A stretch of 64,000 nucleotides of DNA, taken from the NCBI RefSeq assembly GCF_000149955.1, contig NC_030999.1, positions 500,460-564,459 on the forward strand. Reading direction: 5' to 3'. This DNA is from Fusarium oxysporum f. sp. lycopersici 4287. Taxonomy: Eukaryota > Ascomycota > Sordariomycetes > Hypocreales > Nectriaceae. Both the position numbers and the translations under genes were made by a program. Every line of letters starts with the position of its first letter. The first letter of the stretch is position 1. The notes beneath the pieces were generated by a model, which was not told the DNA's origin, did no database searches, and saw nothing but the letters and a program-made list of their open reading frames with translations. Below are positions 11,069-22,150 of the stretch, in pieces.

Positions 11069-11722
11069 TTATGTGCAGTTCATTGGGTTAGAGCAGTGGC
11101 AGAGGACAGGGTCTTTGGGGATGATGTCGTCGACTCGTTCGGGTGCTGGGAGGAGGTTTGGGAGGAGAGGCTGGATACAGGTGAAGCCGTTGCCGTTGTG
11201 TGGGAGGATCGAGTTGTCGAAGGCCATTGTGGTAGGGTATTGCTCGTTTGTTACGGTGTAGTTCCAGCCGTCGCAGGCGAAAAGGCCGTGCGGGGGAAAG
11301 TTGCTTGTTTCTGGCGCTGCTCCCTGCTCGGTCTTGATTGGTACTATTCGTTCGTTTGTTGTTGATTGTGATTGCGATTGCTCTGGTCCAGCATATGCCG
11401 GCGACTCGGATTTTGTCTCTGATCGTGGCTCGCTCGTGGTAGTGGCGTTCGAAGTATCGCCAGTGTGTCGACGGATCGTCGAGCCTAAAGATTCGAGAAC
11501 CTGTAATAAATTGTCCCTGTCCTTGGTGACCTTGCCTAATTGATCCATCAAGGTAGCTATTTGCGCCTTAGAGTCGTCCTGTCGAAGGATATCGACCATG
11601 CTCTCCAGTTGAGCGATGCGACTCTTTGTTCTTTCGCGCGCCAGGCGTTGGGCCTTGCGATCGAGCTCCCGCTTCTTGAGCCGGCGGGCTTCGGCTGTTG
11701 AGGTCTGGGTCTTATTACACAT
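11069..11722 (-). CDS. bZIP transcription factor, 217 aa
   Basis: Intact minus-strand frame. Residues about 10-50 form a basic-leucine-zipper region: RRLKKRELDRKAQRLARERT, then KSRIAQLESMVDILRQ. Asp replaces the canonical Asn of N-x7-R, as in a subgroup of filamentous-fungal bZIP proteins with a KRELDRKAQR basic region. A weak coiled coil continues to about residue 80 (QIATLMDQLGKVTKDRDNLL). The remaining 130 residues are Ser/Thr/Glu-rich, ending in a small CHCSNPMNC motif. Related family members often have a C-terminal DUF3425 domain; I do not see one here, so this may be a shortened member. Predicted nuclear, function unknown. Confidence 0.75.
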   Translation of the reverse strand: MCNKTQTSTAEARRLKKRELDRKAQRLARERTKSRIAQLESMVDILRQDDSKAQIATLMDQLGKVTKDRDNLLQVLESLGSTIRRHTGDTSNATTTSEPRSETKSESPAYAGPEQSQSQSTTNERIVPIKTEQGAAPETSNFPPHGLFACDGWNYTVTNEQYPTTMAFDNSILPHNGNGFTCIQPLLPNLLPAPERVDDIIPKDPVLCHCSNPMNCT

Positions 11723-14154
11723 GATGATCGCCTTCAGGGATCACACTCAGAGGCAAAAAGGAAGAGCCAACAATAAGAACTTATAAGTTGGTCTGCGGTT
11801 GAATCCCAGTCCGGGACTCAGTATGACGTAGAAATCCGGGGAAACAAACAAGGGCCTTCAAAGATTGTTGGTGCTATCTGTGCATCAAGCCAGGACAATT
11901 GAGCTTCGTTGTTGGGATGATCGGGACGGGAGTGCGATATTTATATTTTGAGGCCCCCTATGCTGGTGGTTGCCAATTAACCATTTCACATACATTGAAG
12001 ATGATAAAGTGGCTTATGCGGCTGCTGGTCCAGCTCACCACCATAGATAGTCAAAGGATGCCAATCAGATAGGATAACGACTAGCTTGTTGTTTACAATA
12101 CAGTATTGCCGCCTCACCAGTCGGGTTGTCAATCACGGCCCCCAAAATGCTCTACCGGCATCCCGGATGCACTAACCTCGTTTCCCGTCTTCTCTTCTCG
12201 ATCAAAGAGCAAACAAGAAATGACCGGCATCTCTTAGGGTCAGCCGCATGCTAATACGTCTCAGTGACGTGGCAGCTGGCTAAACCAATCAGGTTGCTTC
12301 AGCTAAGCGATTTGCTGTGAGGTATCTGGATGTCTTACACTTTGGCATAGACCCATAAGCATTCAGTATGCCACAATGGATTATCCACAGTAGATCGAGA
12401 AGAGCGAAGGGATTCTACTTGCCCACTTTGTGGGTTCCAAGTGGCTACCTTTTTCTCGAGCCTAGAAACGCCGTCTTCACATATTGCTATTATCCAACGC
12501 AGTTCGCAGACAAGATTACTAGACTCGAGCTATTTACGGTACATTCAGGCGGGCCTTCTAGAAGTCAAGTGGAAGCGCGTATACAGGGATCAAAATAGAA
12601 ATAACTAGGCTCTGTACCCGTCGACTTCCCGTACGACTGACTTCTGCAGTTTCGGCTGCCCAGACGACATTTGCAGCATCCTGCTACTTGACATTGAGGG
12701 TCATCGCACCCTCACCCTTACTTTCGCTTGCAGTTTAATGCTGCTTCGGCCGACTACTACAGCTTTGGCTGCCTGAAAAACACTAGCCGTCGTTAGCTGC
12801 TCGACTCTCTGGGCCCTTTGGTGCCCCAGCCTCGACACGCGGGCCCTGCATGGCTCGCTGCCCTCTTTGCAGCTTGGAAGCTGCTTGACTGATCTCCGCA
12901 GTCGCGAACTGCTCAGAGACCCTCTTCTTTGCAGCGCCGGCTGCTGCCTGGATCACAACCGGGTTTCAACAATTTGTCTCACTGGCTGAGACCACTAGAC
13001 AAAACCACTGGGTTGAAAAGCTACAGAACTTACCAGGAGACCGTGGAGTGAGGCGACTACCTCGTCCACAGAGCAACATTCTAGCCGCTTTGGGTTTTTC
13101 TCCTGTGAGGGTTTACCCCAGGACGCACGGTTCTAGGTTGCAGCTACTGGCGATCTTGAAGGTCATGGATTTCCTACCTTATGGTATAGCAAGCTACTTA
13201 ATCTATCTATGCAAGAGAGTTCTAGGCTGGAGAGATGAGTTCCCGCTGACGGGATGACCTCTTGAAAGTAATGGGCCTTGATGTCGATGATATGCTAGAT
13301 GAACTAGATAGAATAGCGGTTGCATGCAACTTTGCCAAGAACACCTGCTTTGACGTCCAAAAAGATATGCCTGAAACTACCGTAGGGTCTGGCTATCAGT
13401 AGGACAGGTGCCACTTGGGGAAAGGGCTTCCGGCGCTCTCAGTTGATGCAAGTGGACATTGTGGGTGTTCTGGGTAAATTCGGATGTGACAGTAGTTGTA
13501 AATAGTTTAGTTTAGCAAGTCCCCTGCTCCAGTAGGGACTCTTCGGGGCCGCTGACCCCCCAGATGAAAAATATGCATACGTACATAAATAGAGACGGCG
13601 AGGACTTTGTCGATGATGGATAATCTATCGTGATCTGGCACCAGCGGGTCTGGTGTCGTAACTCTGGCTTCCGTAACTGAGCCTCAGTTCAATTAGCTCT
13701 GGAAGAGCAGAGGAAGTGTTGTCTTGCTGTCACGACCCATTTCATGCGGCCGTTTGGGATGAAGACGCGGACGTCAAGGCTACCGTTGCTCGAGCTGGGG
13801 ATACGCCAGGGCTCTTTGTTGTGTCAAGGTGCTGGCCTGTAAACAGCGTGTTGTGCGTACATGGACCAAGGATGGGACTGTTGAGCATGGCTGCTGGAGC
13901 TGATCAGGGCTAGCAGAATCTGTCAGGGGTCATCGCGACATAAGGTACTGTAACACCGTAGTGTACACATGGCCGCCGCGACCCGCCCCCATGACGCTAA
14001 CAGTGCAGTGCGACATCCTTGTTCCGCATCCCCAATCTATGAGACTCCAAGCGTCTCTACCTTCAAAGTCAACCATTCGGCCTTTCCTTGATCTAATTTT
14101 ACTTCAGTCCTCGCCTCACTTTTCACAATTTGTCTGCAGAGCTCTTTTACTACG
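11723..14154. other. 2.4-kb region without a supported gene
   Basis: Contains a GC-richer block (about 12600-13260) rich in GCTGC/GCAGC words. On the minus strand it encodes short Ala/Gln-rich peptides interrupted by stops, possibly an old transposon or gene relic. A stretch near 13256-13390 also reads as a plausible peptide fragment (DLLKVMGLDVDDMLDELD) but has no start or context. I cannot assign either. Promoter of the next gene lies at the right end. Confidence 0.4.
13957..14044 (+). repeat. Diverged dispersed repeat, copy 2
   Basis: Partner of 3466-3553 (see there). It lies just upstream of the coiled-coil gene start at 14155. Confidence 0.4.
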
Positions 14155-16539
14155 ATGCAAAAGTTCATTGAGACCTACGAGCCCCTGGAGAGAATGGATA
14201 CAGGAGGAGGTAGCCAGCTGTGCCCCCCAGTGGGAGAGCAAGGCCCCGTCAACTTTGAGAGAGAACGCAATTTTTGGCCCCAGATTCGCAGTCAGAAGAA
14301 TGCCGAGAACGAAAAGGCTGAGAGGGAGTTCCGACAATCATATATTGAAGCTCGGTCAGATGAAAAGAATGCCATAGCACAGCGAAATCAACTGATCGAT
14401 CGGAAGTCTGTATTAACTAAGGAAATTGAACAAGTTGAGGCTCGTCTGGAGTACTCCGATCTTGATTGCAAGGAGAAGACCGATCGAGTTGAGCGCATCG
14501 AACAAAACTACCGCACCTCACGTATCCACAGAGAAGGACACCTGGAGGATATCTGGACCACGATGCGCCGATTCTTCAGAAAAAAAAGAGGGGAAGACCC
14601 TGATGCTCCAGACGACTTCGGACCGGAATCAGAAGGGATTGTTTTGCCTAAAGTGTTTCCAGAACTATCTTCACCTTTTGACGGGCCGATCCCACGCATA
14701 GAGCATATTAATGGCGTTTCACCAGTAGTGGACAGATCCGATGAAGCAGATGATGAGGGTCCTATGGAGGTTGTTGAGCATCACAATACTGAGGTAGCCG
14801 AGACCCTCGTTAATGTTACTGATGCTCATGGAAATGCAATCGGAGTCGTGGAACAGGTCGAGCCTCGGAACCGACGGGTTGAGGGAATTCAAGAGTTGGA
14901 GATACGACGACCTGTCGAGATCCGTCGAGGACATACAATTCTTCCCACCGCCGAAGCTCAGCCAAGATATGAGCCAATAGGTCAAACACAACCAGGACGG
15001 GTCGTGCAACAAATCCATGTGCCGGCTCGACCACTACCTTCATCTACCATAGCCTTACGAGAGATAGTCCCTGAGCGACAGGACGAGCGACGACCAATAG
15101 AACCTCAATCTGAACGAATAGCTGAGCACCAGGCAGAATGGAATACAGTACGACAACCAGAACGGTACCCCGAGCCCCAACCAGAGCGACTTCCAGATCG
15201 ATCCAATGAAAGCTTCCAGGACGCGATAGTTACAACGACCCCAGAACGACCTATTGAACTACCACCAGTGCAAATAGCTGAGTGTGGTCGCGATACGTCC
15301 CATGAGCCAATTTATGGTTCCCCTCACGAATCTCCAGGCCGCCCGACAACGGCTCGTAGGTCAGATCACGCTCCGGAACGCACGATCGAACCTGTGGAAT
15401 CGCCCTTACCAACACCAAACTATCCTCCATCCAGGCCCCTGAAGACTCCGCGCTCTGTGCTTCCATCAGGTGCCTCCCGATACCCCCTTCACAACAATGT
15501 GCATCCATCAACACAGGACAATGGTTATAATCACGGTTTTGATCCAGTTCACACACCACGAGGACCTGAACGGCTATATACTACCGAGGAGCATCGTATA
15601 AATTCTGGTTTTACGCCGGTCAACGTGAGAATTCAACCTCCGTCTAGCGAACAAGGAAGACAAACTCCGCCATCTTCGCAAATTGAACTGTCATCGCAGC
15701 AACCTGAAATGCCCCTTGGTCTACCAGTAGAAGAGATTCATTGTGAGAATATGATTCTGGAGAACGACGGAGTCGTTTACACATCTCCTGAGTGGATGGT
15801 GGGGGTGCCATTGATCAAGATCGATAAGAAACACGAATATTGGGAAAGGAGCTGGTGCGACCCCGAAGCATATATTCAGGAGAAGATTGCGAAGGAAATT
15901 GCTAAACCCGAACAGCCATTTCGGGATCCCCAAACACAGATTCTGATACCCGAAGAGCGGAGAAACTTGAAGCAGTACCAGGAAGTCCTCCATCTTCTCA
16001 AAGAATGTCCCATCAGTCCTTATCAGTTGTTGAGAAAGGAATACATTATCGATGGCGGAAACATTAGTACTTATCAACCCCTATACGGTTTAACAAAAAC
16101 CTTTTCAGAGCTGGAAAGCTTCGAACTGGATATATCGCCGGTTGACTGGATTCGACGGCGTCTTCGCGAACTGATCAAAGAACAGCCTCAAAAGTTCAAG
16201 CTATCAAAGGCACTAGCAGCGCTCCGTGGAGACCTAGAGCTTAAGAAGCTCCGTTCTAACCACAGGGACAACAGGAGCGGCCTCTATAGAGGGATGGAAG
16301 CTCGCTTGAGCAGTGGCCGCCCTAGCAATATACCTGAGCCTCTCCAAAAGCGGAAGTCTATGCCCTCGGTTTCTACTACGCATCGGGAGGATTCAGTCTC
16401 AAATCACTTTCCTCTTTCGAACCAGACCCCGTCGGGCTACACAGTACCAGCCTCTGCCCCTAACCTAGCACCGGTCGCAGGTCCTGGCTCTCAGCAAGAC
16501 TTCAGCGCCCACCGTATCAAGAAACCGAGATACACATAA
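14155..16539 (+). CDS. Large coiled-coil / disordered protein, 794 aa, ends at a probable nonsense codon
   Basis: Open from ATG 14155 to TAA 16537-16539. Residues about 55-130 are charged, heptad-like coiled coil (EKAEREFRQSYIEARSDEKN; TKEIEQVEARLEYSD). Residues 130-520 are Pro/Glu/Arg-rich and repetitive around PER/PEPQPER words. Residues about 525-700 look globular and Trp-containing (TSPEWMVGVPLIKID; EYWERSWCDPEAYIQ; SPVDWIRRRLRELI). I do not recognise the family. The same frame stays open for another 194 codons directly after the stop (next entry), so the present product is probably truncated. Intact splice-like motifs could alternatively remove the stop: donor GTATCA at 16514, acceptor CATAG at 16648. 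Confidence 0.65.
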   Translation: MQKFIETYEPLERMDTGGGSQLCPPVGEQGPVNFERERNFWPQIRSQKNAENEKAEREFRQSYIEARSDEKNAIAQRNQLIDRKSVLTKEIEQVEARLEYSDLDCKEKTDRVERIEQNYRTSRIHREGHLEDIWTTMRRFFRKKRGEDPDAPDDFGPESEGIVLPKVFPELSSPFDGPIPRIEHINGVSPVVDRSDEADDEGPMEVVEHHNTEVAETLVNVTDAHGNAIGVVEQVEPRNRRVEGIQELEIRRPVEIRRGHTILPTAEAQPRYEPIGQTQPGRVVQQIHVPARPLPSSTIALREIVPERQDERRPIEPQSERIAEHQAEWNTVRQPERYPEPQPERLPDRSNESFQDAIVTTTPERPIELPPVQIAECGRDTSHEPIYGSPHESPGRPTTARRSDHAPERTIEPVESPLPTPNYPPSRPLKTPRSVLPSGASRYPLHNNVHPSTQDNGYNHGFDPVHTPRGPERLYTTEEHRINSGFTPVNVRIQPPSSEQGRQTPPSSQIELSSQQPEMPLGLPVEEIHCENMILENDGVVYTSPEWMVGVPLIKIDKKHEYWERSWCDPEAYIQEKIAKEIAKPEQPFRDPQTQILIPEERRNLKQYQEVLHLLKECPISPYQLLRKEYIIDGGNISTYQPLYGLTKTFSELESFELDISPVDWIRRRLRELIKEQPQKFKLSKALAALRGDLELKKLRSNHRDNRSGLYRGMEARLSSGRPSNIPEPLQKRKSMPSVSTTHREDSVSNHFPLSNQTPSGYTVPASAPNLAPVAGPGSQQDFSAHRIKKPRYT

Positions 16540-17124
16540 CCTACACATGGAGGCTTCGTTGATGACGAATTTCATTTCGATGCTTGGTCCGATACCGATT
16601 CATGTAGTGGTGGCGAGATTACTAAATATGATTGGCGTCTTTCCATAGTTAAGACTGGATTATACGCCAGCCACCTCCAACTTACCCAGTATTGGACCTG
16701 GGTAAATGATATACAATGCTTTCAACACCAGGTGCTCAAAGACTTAAAAACTGTGAAATGGAGATTGTTTAGGGATGAGATCGACTTCCATGTCCACACT
16801 GTCGAGATTGTCGAGATCAAATGGAGTATCGAAGCACTTCGTGTTCACGTGATCATGAATAATGAAGCTGGAGAGCTATCTGCAGATAGAAAGCCCCGAG
16901 GCGATGTCGTGACTTCTTTCCCACGAGCACGCACAATGTGTCGCTTTCTGTTCTTTTGCAGAGAGAGGGGTGTAAGACTAGACAAGAAGTTTAGCCCCTG
17001 TGATGGAACTATAGCAAGTCGAGAGTTAACCCATGTTAGTGAGGAAATTAATGACCTATGGGTCTCCATGGTCTCTGAGCAACTGCCTGCGCCTGGAGAT
17101 TCTGATCAACTGTTAGTGGAATGA
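16540..17124 (+). pseudogene. In-frame continuation of the coiled-coil gene beyond TAA
   Basis: Reading on in the same frame from the codon after TAA 16537 gives 194 sense codons to a second stop at 17122-17124. The peptide looks like folded protein: GFVDDEFHFDAWSDTDSC, then YDWRLSIVKTGLYASHLQL, YWTWVNDI, TMCRFLFFCRERG and EEINDLWVSMVSEQL. Chance openness over this length at this base composition is unlikely. The simplest reading is one ancestral gene of about 989 codons cut by a single C-to-T change (CAA to TAA). Intron removal of the stop is the main alternative. Confidence 0.6.
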
Positions 17125-18704
17125 CTTACGTCGACCGCGAGCGACGTTTTCCCCCTGGGGGCGATACTGGCCCTGTTTCATATACTTTAGTTTTATCTTG
17201 ATGTAATTTCTACTAGCTCTATTTCGTCTCCTTCTTTCTGTTACGCCAACGGGGTTCAATCTGGATATATCTACATAATATGTTCCGGGGGATAAGCTCG
17301 GGGGGCTTAAAGTAATAGAATCGCAAAGAACACATGTAAACATGTATAAGGGCAATATACTCCAGCCACTCATAGTTCGAATCATTTGACTGCAAAGTTA
17401 GATATCATCATGATGTAAAAGAAGAGCTGCTCCTGCTCGTTCTTGCGGTCGATTCAGCTCATTTCTCAACGCGTGTCATACAAAAACCACCCTCCAAAGA
17501 CGCTCGAGATTAACAACCCTGGCATCGCCCGACAGTTGATCGGCCTTCGGCCTTTGTCAGCTTCCCATTTCTCAACATTCCCTATACAAGGGACTTCAAT
17601 CCACTCAGAGGGCCCGGCCGAAAGTGGCTCCGTATACGGGTCGAGAAAAAAGAGGTGATGCTGGATAGGGGGCGTCAAAGCCGAATCGAGTATCACGGAA
17701 AGGAAACAAGGAGAGGAAACTAGATAGAACAAGCAAGGCCAATCTCAAGTCAAGGAGTAGGGTAAAAGCGACGTGCGGTAGGGTTGGGCCATGGATGTTT
17801 GGATGAATGCAAGGACAAGGATAATACTCAAGTTCCCGTTTGACTTTGAGAATGGACTGTTGGAGTCCCAAGTGCCTTGACTGTCGTGATAGCCCAGAAG
17901 CATGGCATAGTCATACCACATCAACATTAGGGTTCGTAATCATTCATGTTGAAATATGAAGCTGCAATTTTGCTATTTAGGATGCTCAGTAGCTGTTCAG
18001 TCCCAATATGTCCACGAGCAGCACGTCGCATAAAATGCCCGCAATACTGCCTGCTCTCCTATTTCCTCCTCATTAGTGATACTCAGAATGAAGATGTTTC
18101 TAGGGAGCCCCATTCATCATAGTTTTCAAATTCTCACTAGTGCTCGCCTGGTCATTCAAAGGGCCACGAAGCGATTCTTTTGGGGAACGACTAGATCCAT
18201 CATATGGTTTTCTGTTACTCTGTTGTAAATTACTGTCAACTCGAGACATTCCTCCGCAAGGAGTGTCATGTCCGAACGCCGATGCCCTTGAGTCCGCTAA
18301 TTCCCCTGAGCTTGCACCTGCTGTCAGACAAGGGAGTGCCTATCTCTGTCTTTGCCTCTTCATCTAAAGCATGTCTATTATATCAAGTCTCCCTTGGGGA
18401 CATATCAGTACCTCCACCAACTTTTGTGAGCTCACTTCACCCGCTTACACAACTTGGAAAGCACGGTATACCAGGGCTCCATAATACACCTTAGGAGTTG
18501 CTGCCCCGTTTATTGTGGATGCAGCGGCCAATTGATACATGCATGTGAGCACTGTCACGGCTGTCAGCACTCGCGCTCCGCTCACTTTCTTTGCAGAGCT
18601 AGGATAGTTCACTGGGGAAGTGGCCGACCCATCCGTCGCCGTCGGGTGATTCCTATTTGTCGGGATCACCGGCCGACCTTTCAACTTGAGGCCGGATTCG
18701 GGTA

Positions 18705-18718
18705 AAATGACGTCATTT
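18705..18718. promoter_or_regulatory. Perfect CRE-type palindrome AAATGACGTCATTT
   Basis: A 14-bp perfect palindrome centred on TGACGTCA, the classical ATF/CREB-type bZIP site. No gene start lies close by, so a regulatory role is not shown. Confidence 0.3.
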
Positions 18719-19095
18719 CCGCCCCCGTCAGTGCCTTTGCTGTACCCCGCTACTCTAACCCCACCTGCCCTTTTGGGTGTGCGTAGGTGCAGCCCTGCCA
18801 TTTCCTCCGAGTTACCGATCTACAGGGCTACGCAACCTCCAATCAAGTGAGGATGAGCGGGGCCGACTGTCTTTCGATCCACTATCATTAAAGAGATTCT
18901 GTTGAATATCTTGTCTCGTACTTCGTGTTAGTTTACGCTCATGATGATGGGAGCTACGTCTTTGAGGCTGCGTTTGTCTACCGGCAAAATGCAGCCGAGG
19001 TTAATGGAAGATTATACGAGATCTCCAAGACGCAGGAGTTGTGGATTAGTTAGATCAGCCTCTGAAACGACGCAAATAGATGAGTTTGGTTTGGC

Positions 19096-19145
19096 TGATC
19101 TTGTCATGCATCAAAACGTTGTTCCTGCAATTTGACTCATGTCAC
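19096..19145 (+). repeat. 50-bp dispersed repeat, copy 2
   Basis: Partner of 9141-9190. The five differences are all transitions. This copy has the A at three G/A sites and the T at the one C/T site where the other copy has C. Confidence 0.7.
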
Positions 19146-19869
19146 AAAGGACATCATAACCGCGGCATTTATGTTGGCAGCGCTGACTGGTGGATCGATA
19201 GCTGAAGGCCAAATCCGGTGCCCTAACCGAGAGTGCAATACCTGACGTTTCCGATCGTTGCTAGCATTCTCTACCTCCATGGGTAAGGTACCGGGCGCAC
19301 ATCAGTGATCGCATGAATCATGAGTGATGTATCCCATATGGAAAAGCCTAGCGGCATCCTGTTTGAGAGCCCATGGCGTGGTGTGTGGGCTGTTGAATAC
19401 GTAGGAGCGAGGCTGCATTATAGGCCTGTGAAGCCAGTGAGTTGAAAACTAAAATTACTGTCATGCTCCCACGGCGGTGTGACCGAGAAGGTCCCGACCA
19501 ATCCAAGACTCTTTGAACTAGTTGTACAACCAGCGACCAACATTTTGGTCCATCTATCGAGGGCTTGAACTTCTGGGTTAGCCCCTGTGTAAGTTGAAGG
19601 CAAGCCTACTTGCCTTCAGCGCTGGCCCGGAAGGGCTGGAGTAAGACTGTCTGTATTAATATGCAGTTCCCCTTTACCTTCCCCTCTTACCAAAGTGATA
19701 TATTATGGCCCAGCTCACAGCTTAGGCTGCCAGTTCCTTTGACGATTCGACAGCAACGGTCGGACTTCAACAACACTGGGACAAGGGCAACGTATCTGCA
19801 AACTGGTTTGTTAGTTCTTAATTCTACTGCCACCCAGACTACTTCAAACAGCGCCGGTCACTTGCGGGA

Positions 19870-20984
19870 ATGGCCAATCGCCCTGCGTTCTTTGCCTCCT
19901 CTTCATCAGGGCGAGGTATGGCAGCTACAGACAGCTGCAGTACTTACTATTCGGAACCTATTGTATCATTCTCGACATCAAACGTGCCTGTCACAGCTAT
20001 AGCTTATGACTCTGAGTATGGTCTCGACTGTCGCCAAAAGCAAGGCTTTGGTGGTTACAGTATCGCAGCTACGATGATGTATAACGTTGGTCAACCGAGT
20101 ACGCAAAACTCAGGATAAGATGCGCAGCAATTCAGCTCGCGGCAACTTGCAGCTATGCAACTGATGCCACCAGACGTCGCCTCGAGCTACTTTGGGGCTG
20201 AGACTGGAGCCTCAGCTGGCCCGAGTCTACAGCAACCGGCGCAGGGCTCAAGCGGATCCGCGAATGTTTATCAGCAAAGCAATGCCATGGATGATTCGAG
20301 CAACAGCATGTACAGTGTGAGAGCAATGCCGCAGACAACAAGCACCGCCGATGTTTCAATGACAGACGACCACGACTATGGGGAAGGCGCCCTCGAGGAG
20401 AAATGGGTCAGTTACCAGCGGCAGCTTGGGAGAATTTTCCAAGAGATAGTGAATGGGTCTCTCGAAAGTGCATCTGAGAAATTGCTTAGTGTCACCAGCT
20501 GGCTGTTGTCTCAAGTCGCGGATCTAGGTATGCATTATACTGTCTATGGAATCGTAGAGGGGATTAGAAGAAATCCAGAGCTAACGACTATTGCTTGCAC
20601 AGGCCTCCATCTTGATGAAACGAACCTCCATGCTGATCGAATTCAGCTATGGAACGACTTTAACCACGCTTGGCTCGGATTAGGCCAGCGTCAAATTGAC
20701 CTAATGACTTCATCTCAACCGCTTTCGAGAACACAAAGCCTGGTTCCAAAAGCTATGATTAAGAAAATGGGAAATGAATTGGTAAGGCTATGTGACGGCA
20801 TCGAACGTCATGGCCTGGTGGACTATCAATATGGAGTATGGGAAGATCAAATAACCGCTGGTGAGCAAATACTGCTCCATTCGAAGAGTCTGACCAGATC
20901 CGCTAACATGTGCATGTAGTTCTCGAAGACTGTCTGGATATATTCGACGCTTCTGAAGAAGGCAGTGACAGCAGCAACCAGTAA
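19870..20984 (+). pseudogene. Unknown conserved-looking protein, broken by one in-frame TAA
   Basis: Start ATG 19870 (MANRPAFFASSSSGRG). The frame stops at TAA 20116-20118, then continues in the same frame as DAQQFSSRQLAAMQLMPPD and onward. Two introns can be read. 20528-20602 (75 bp, GTATGC...CACAG, stop-free and a multiple of three) and 20861-20919 (59 bp, GTGAGC...TGTAG, branch GCTAAC) join to a C-terminus ending LEDCLDIFDASEEGSDSSNQ at stop 20982-20984. The N-terminal half is Ser/Gln-rich. The C-terminal half is helical and Trp-containing (EEKWVSYQRQLGRIFQEI; LWNDFNHAWLGLGQRQIDL). The well-kept introns and frame on both sides of the stop point to a recent loss, or to a stop that is bypassed. 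Family function unknown. Confidence 0.65.
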
Positions 20985-22150
20985 CAAATAAAGTCATTTA
21001 TTCGAAAAGCTTTCAAGGCGAGAACGGTGCAGTATGTTCAGGCTAGGGTATCTATTAAGACGAGAGCGGTAGTGCTTGTGAATCCACCAACGTTCTCGGA
21101 TCACATCATTTGTATCTGATGGGCGCAATGGTTGGGCATCTCGTTGGGTGAAGGGGAGTTTTATGTAGAGAGTAAAGTAATTCTGACATTAAGCAGATAA
21201 TCTTTGGCAATTTCCAGATCTGATATGACCGAATGCTGTTGTGTTCCTGGAAATAATGGCTCAGCTTCGGCTGTATTGAGCTTGGCGTCCTTATATAGCG
21301 GCATACAGGATACACGATGTAATAGTAATTCGGAGTCAAGTCTTGATAGCACGTACGAAATGCCACAGTGATATACGATAACACACAGCTGTTCAGGGGC
21401 GGAGGTAACCTGAGGTGTAGGTCGATGCATGCGACTCAGGAACAGGGCCCATCACCGGGTATCAGAAGGGGTACCTGGCTGTTGAAGGAGCCATAGGGTA
21501 AGAATTCAGCTGCCACGATAAGCTGTCCATCAATGTGCTTAGCAACTTGAGGATGACTGAGGAAACCTAGCGCAACATGACATGGTCAGCTGGGCCGCGA
21601 ATCAGGCCGAAAAAGGGGCTTGAATTGAATGAGATTTAAAAAAGTCATTCAGATATCTGGAAGCATCTCATAACGCAAGCAGTTGATGTCAAGGGACATG
21701 CCTCGGTGGTCATGGCAGCAGGGCCGATTTTAGTGCTACCGTAAACAATTGTACTATGGAGACACCCTATCCCACCTTCTCACCGCCTTGTCTCAGTGTT
21801 GTCTAAGTCATAGAAAAGGATCGAAGTATCCGATATCACATCAATGGATCCAATATCATGTCCTCTTCTTTGCCCTGTAACATCGAGCGTTACCGGGCCA
21901 TTGACCGCTAGGGTGGCTTATTTCATGCTGATTGGTGTCATAAAAAGTGTACCGCGAAGTAAATCCCACGGTCCAACAATCTCTTTCCCCATCAATTCTA
22001 ATCACATCTTCACCACGACCTTAACAATCAAGCCAATTTCTGGTATATAGGCACTGGGTGGTTCAATTCTGAGCTGAGTGATTTCAATCTGTATCCGAAA
22101 GACTGTTCATAAGTCACTTGATCTTAGGAGATAACACTCAATTGCAAACG
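20985..22150. other. Intergenic region
   Basis: Short frames only. No trace of the missing GH3 catalytic domain of the next gene was recognised immediately upstream of it. Confidence 0.45.

Larger units (their letters stand above)
17125..19869. other. 2.7-kb region without a supported gene
   Basis: Several short frames on both strands, none with a recognisable motif. The 118-codon minus frame at 18445-18801 has no domain features and I leave it out. Contains a CRE-type palindrome and one copy of a 50-bp repeat, both listed separately. Confidence 0.45.
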
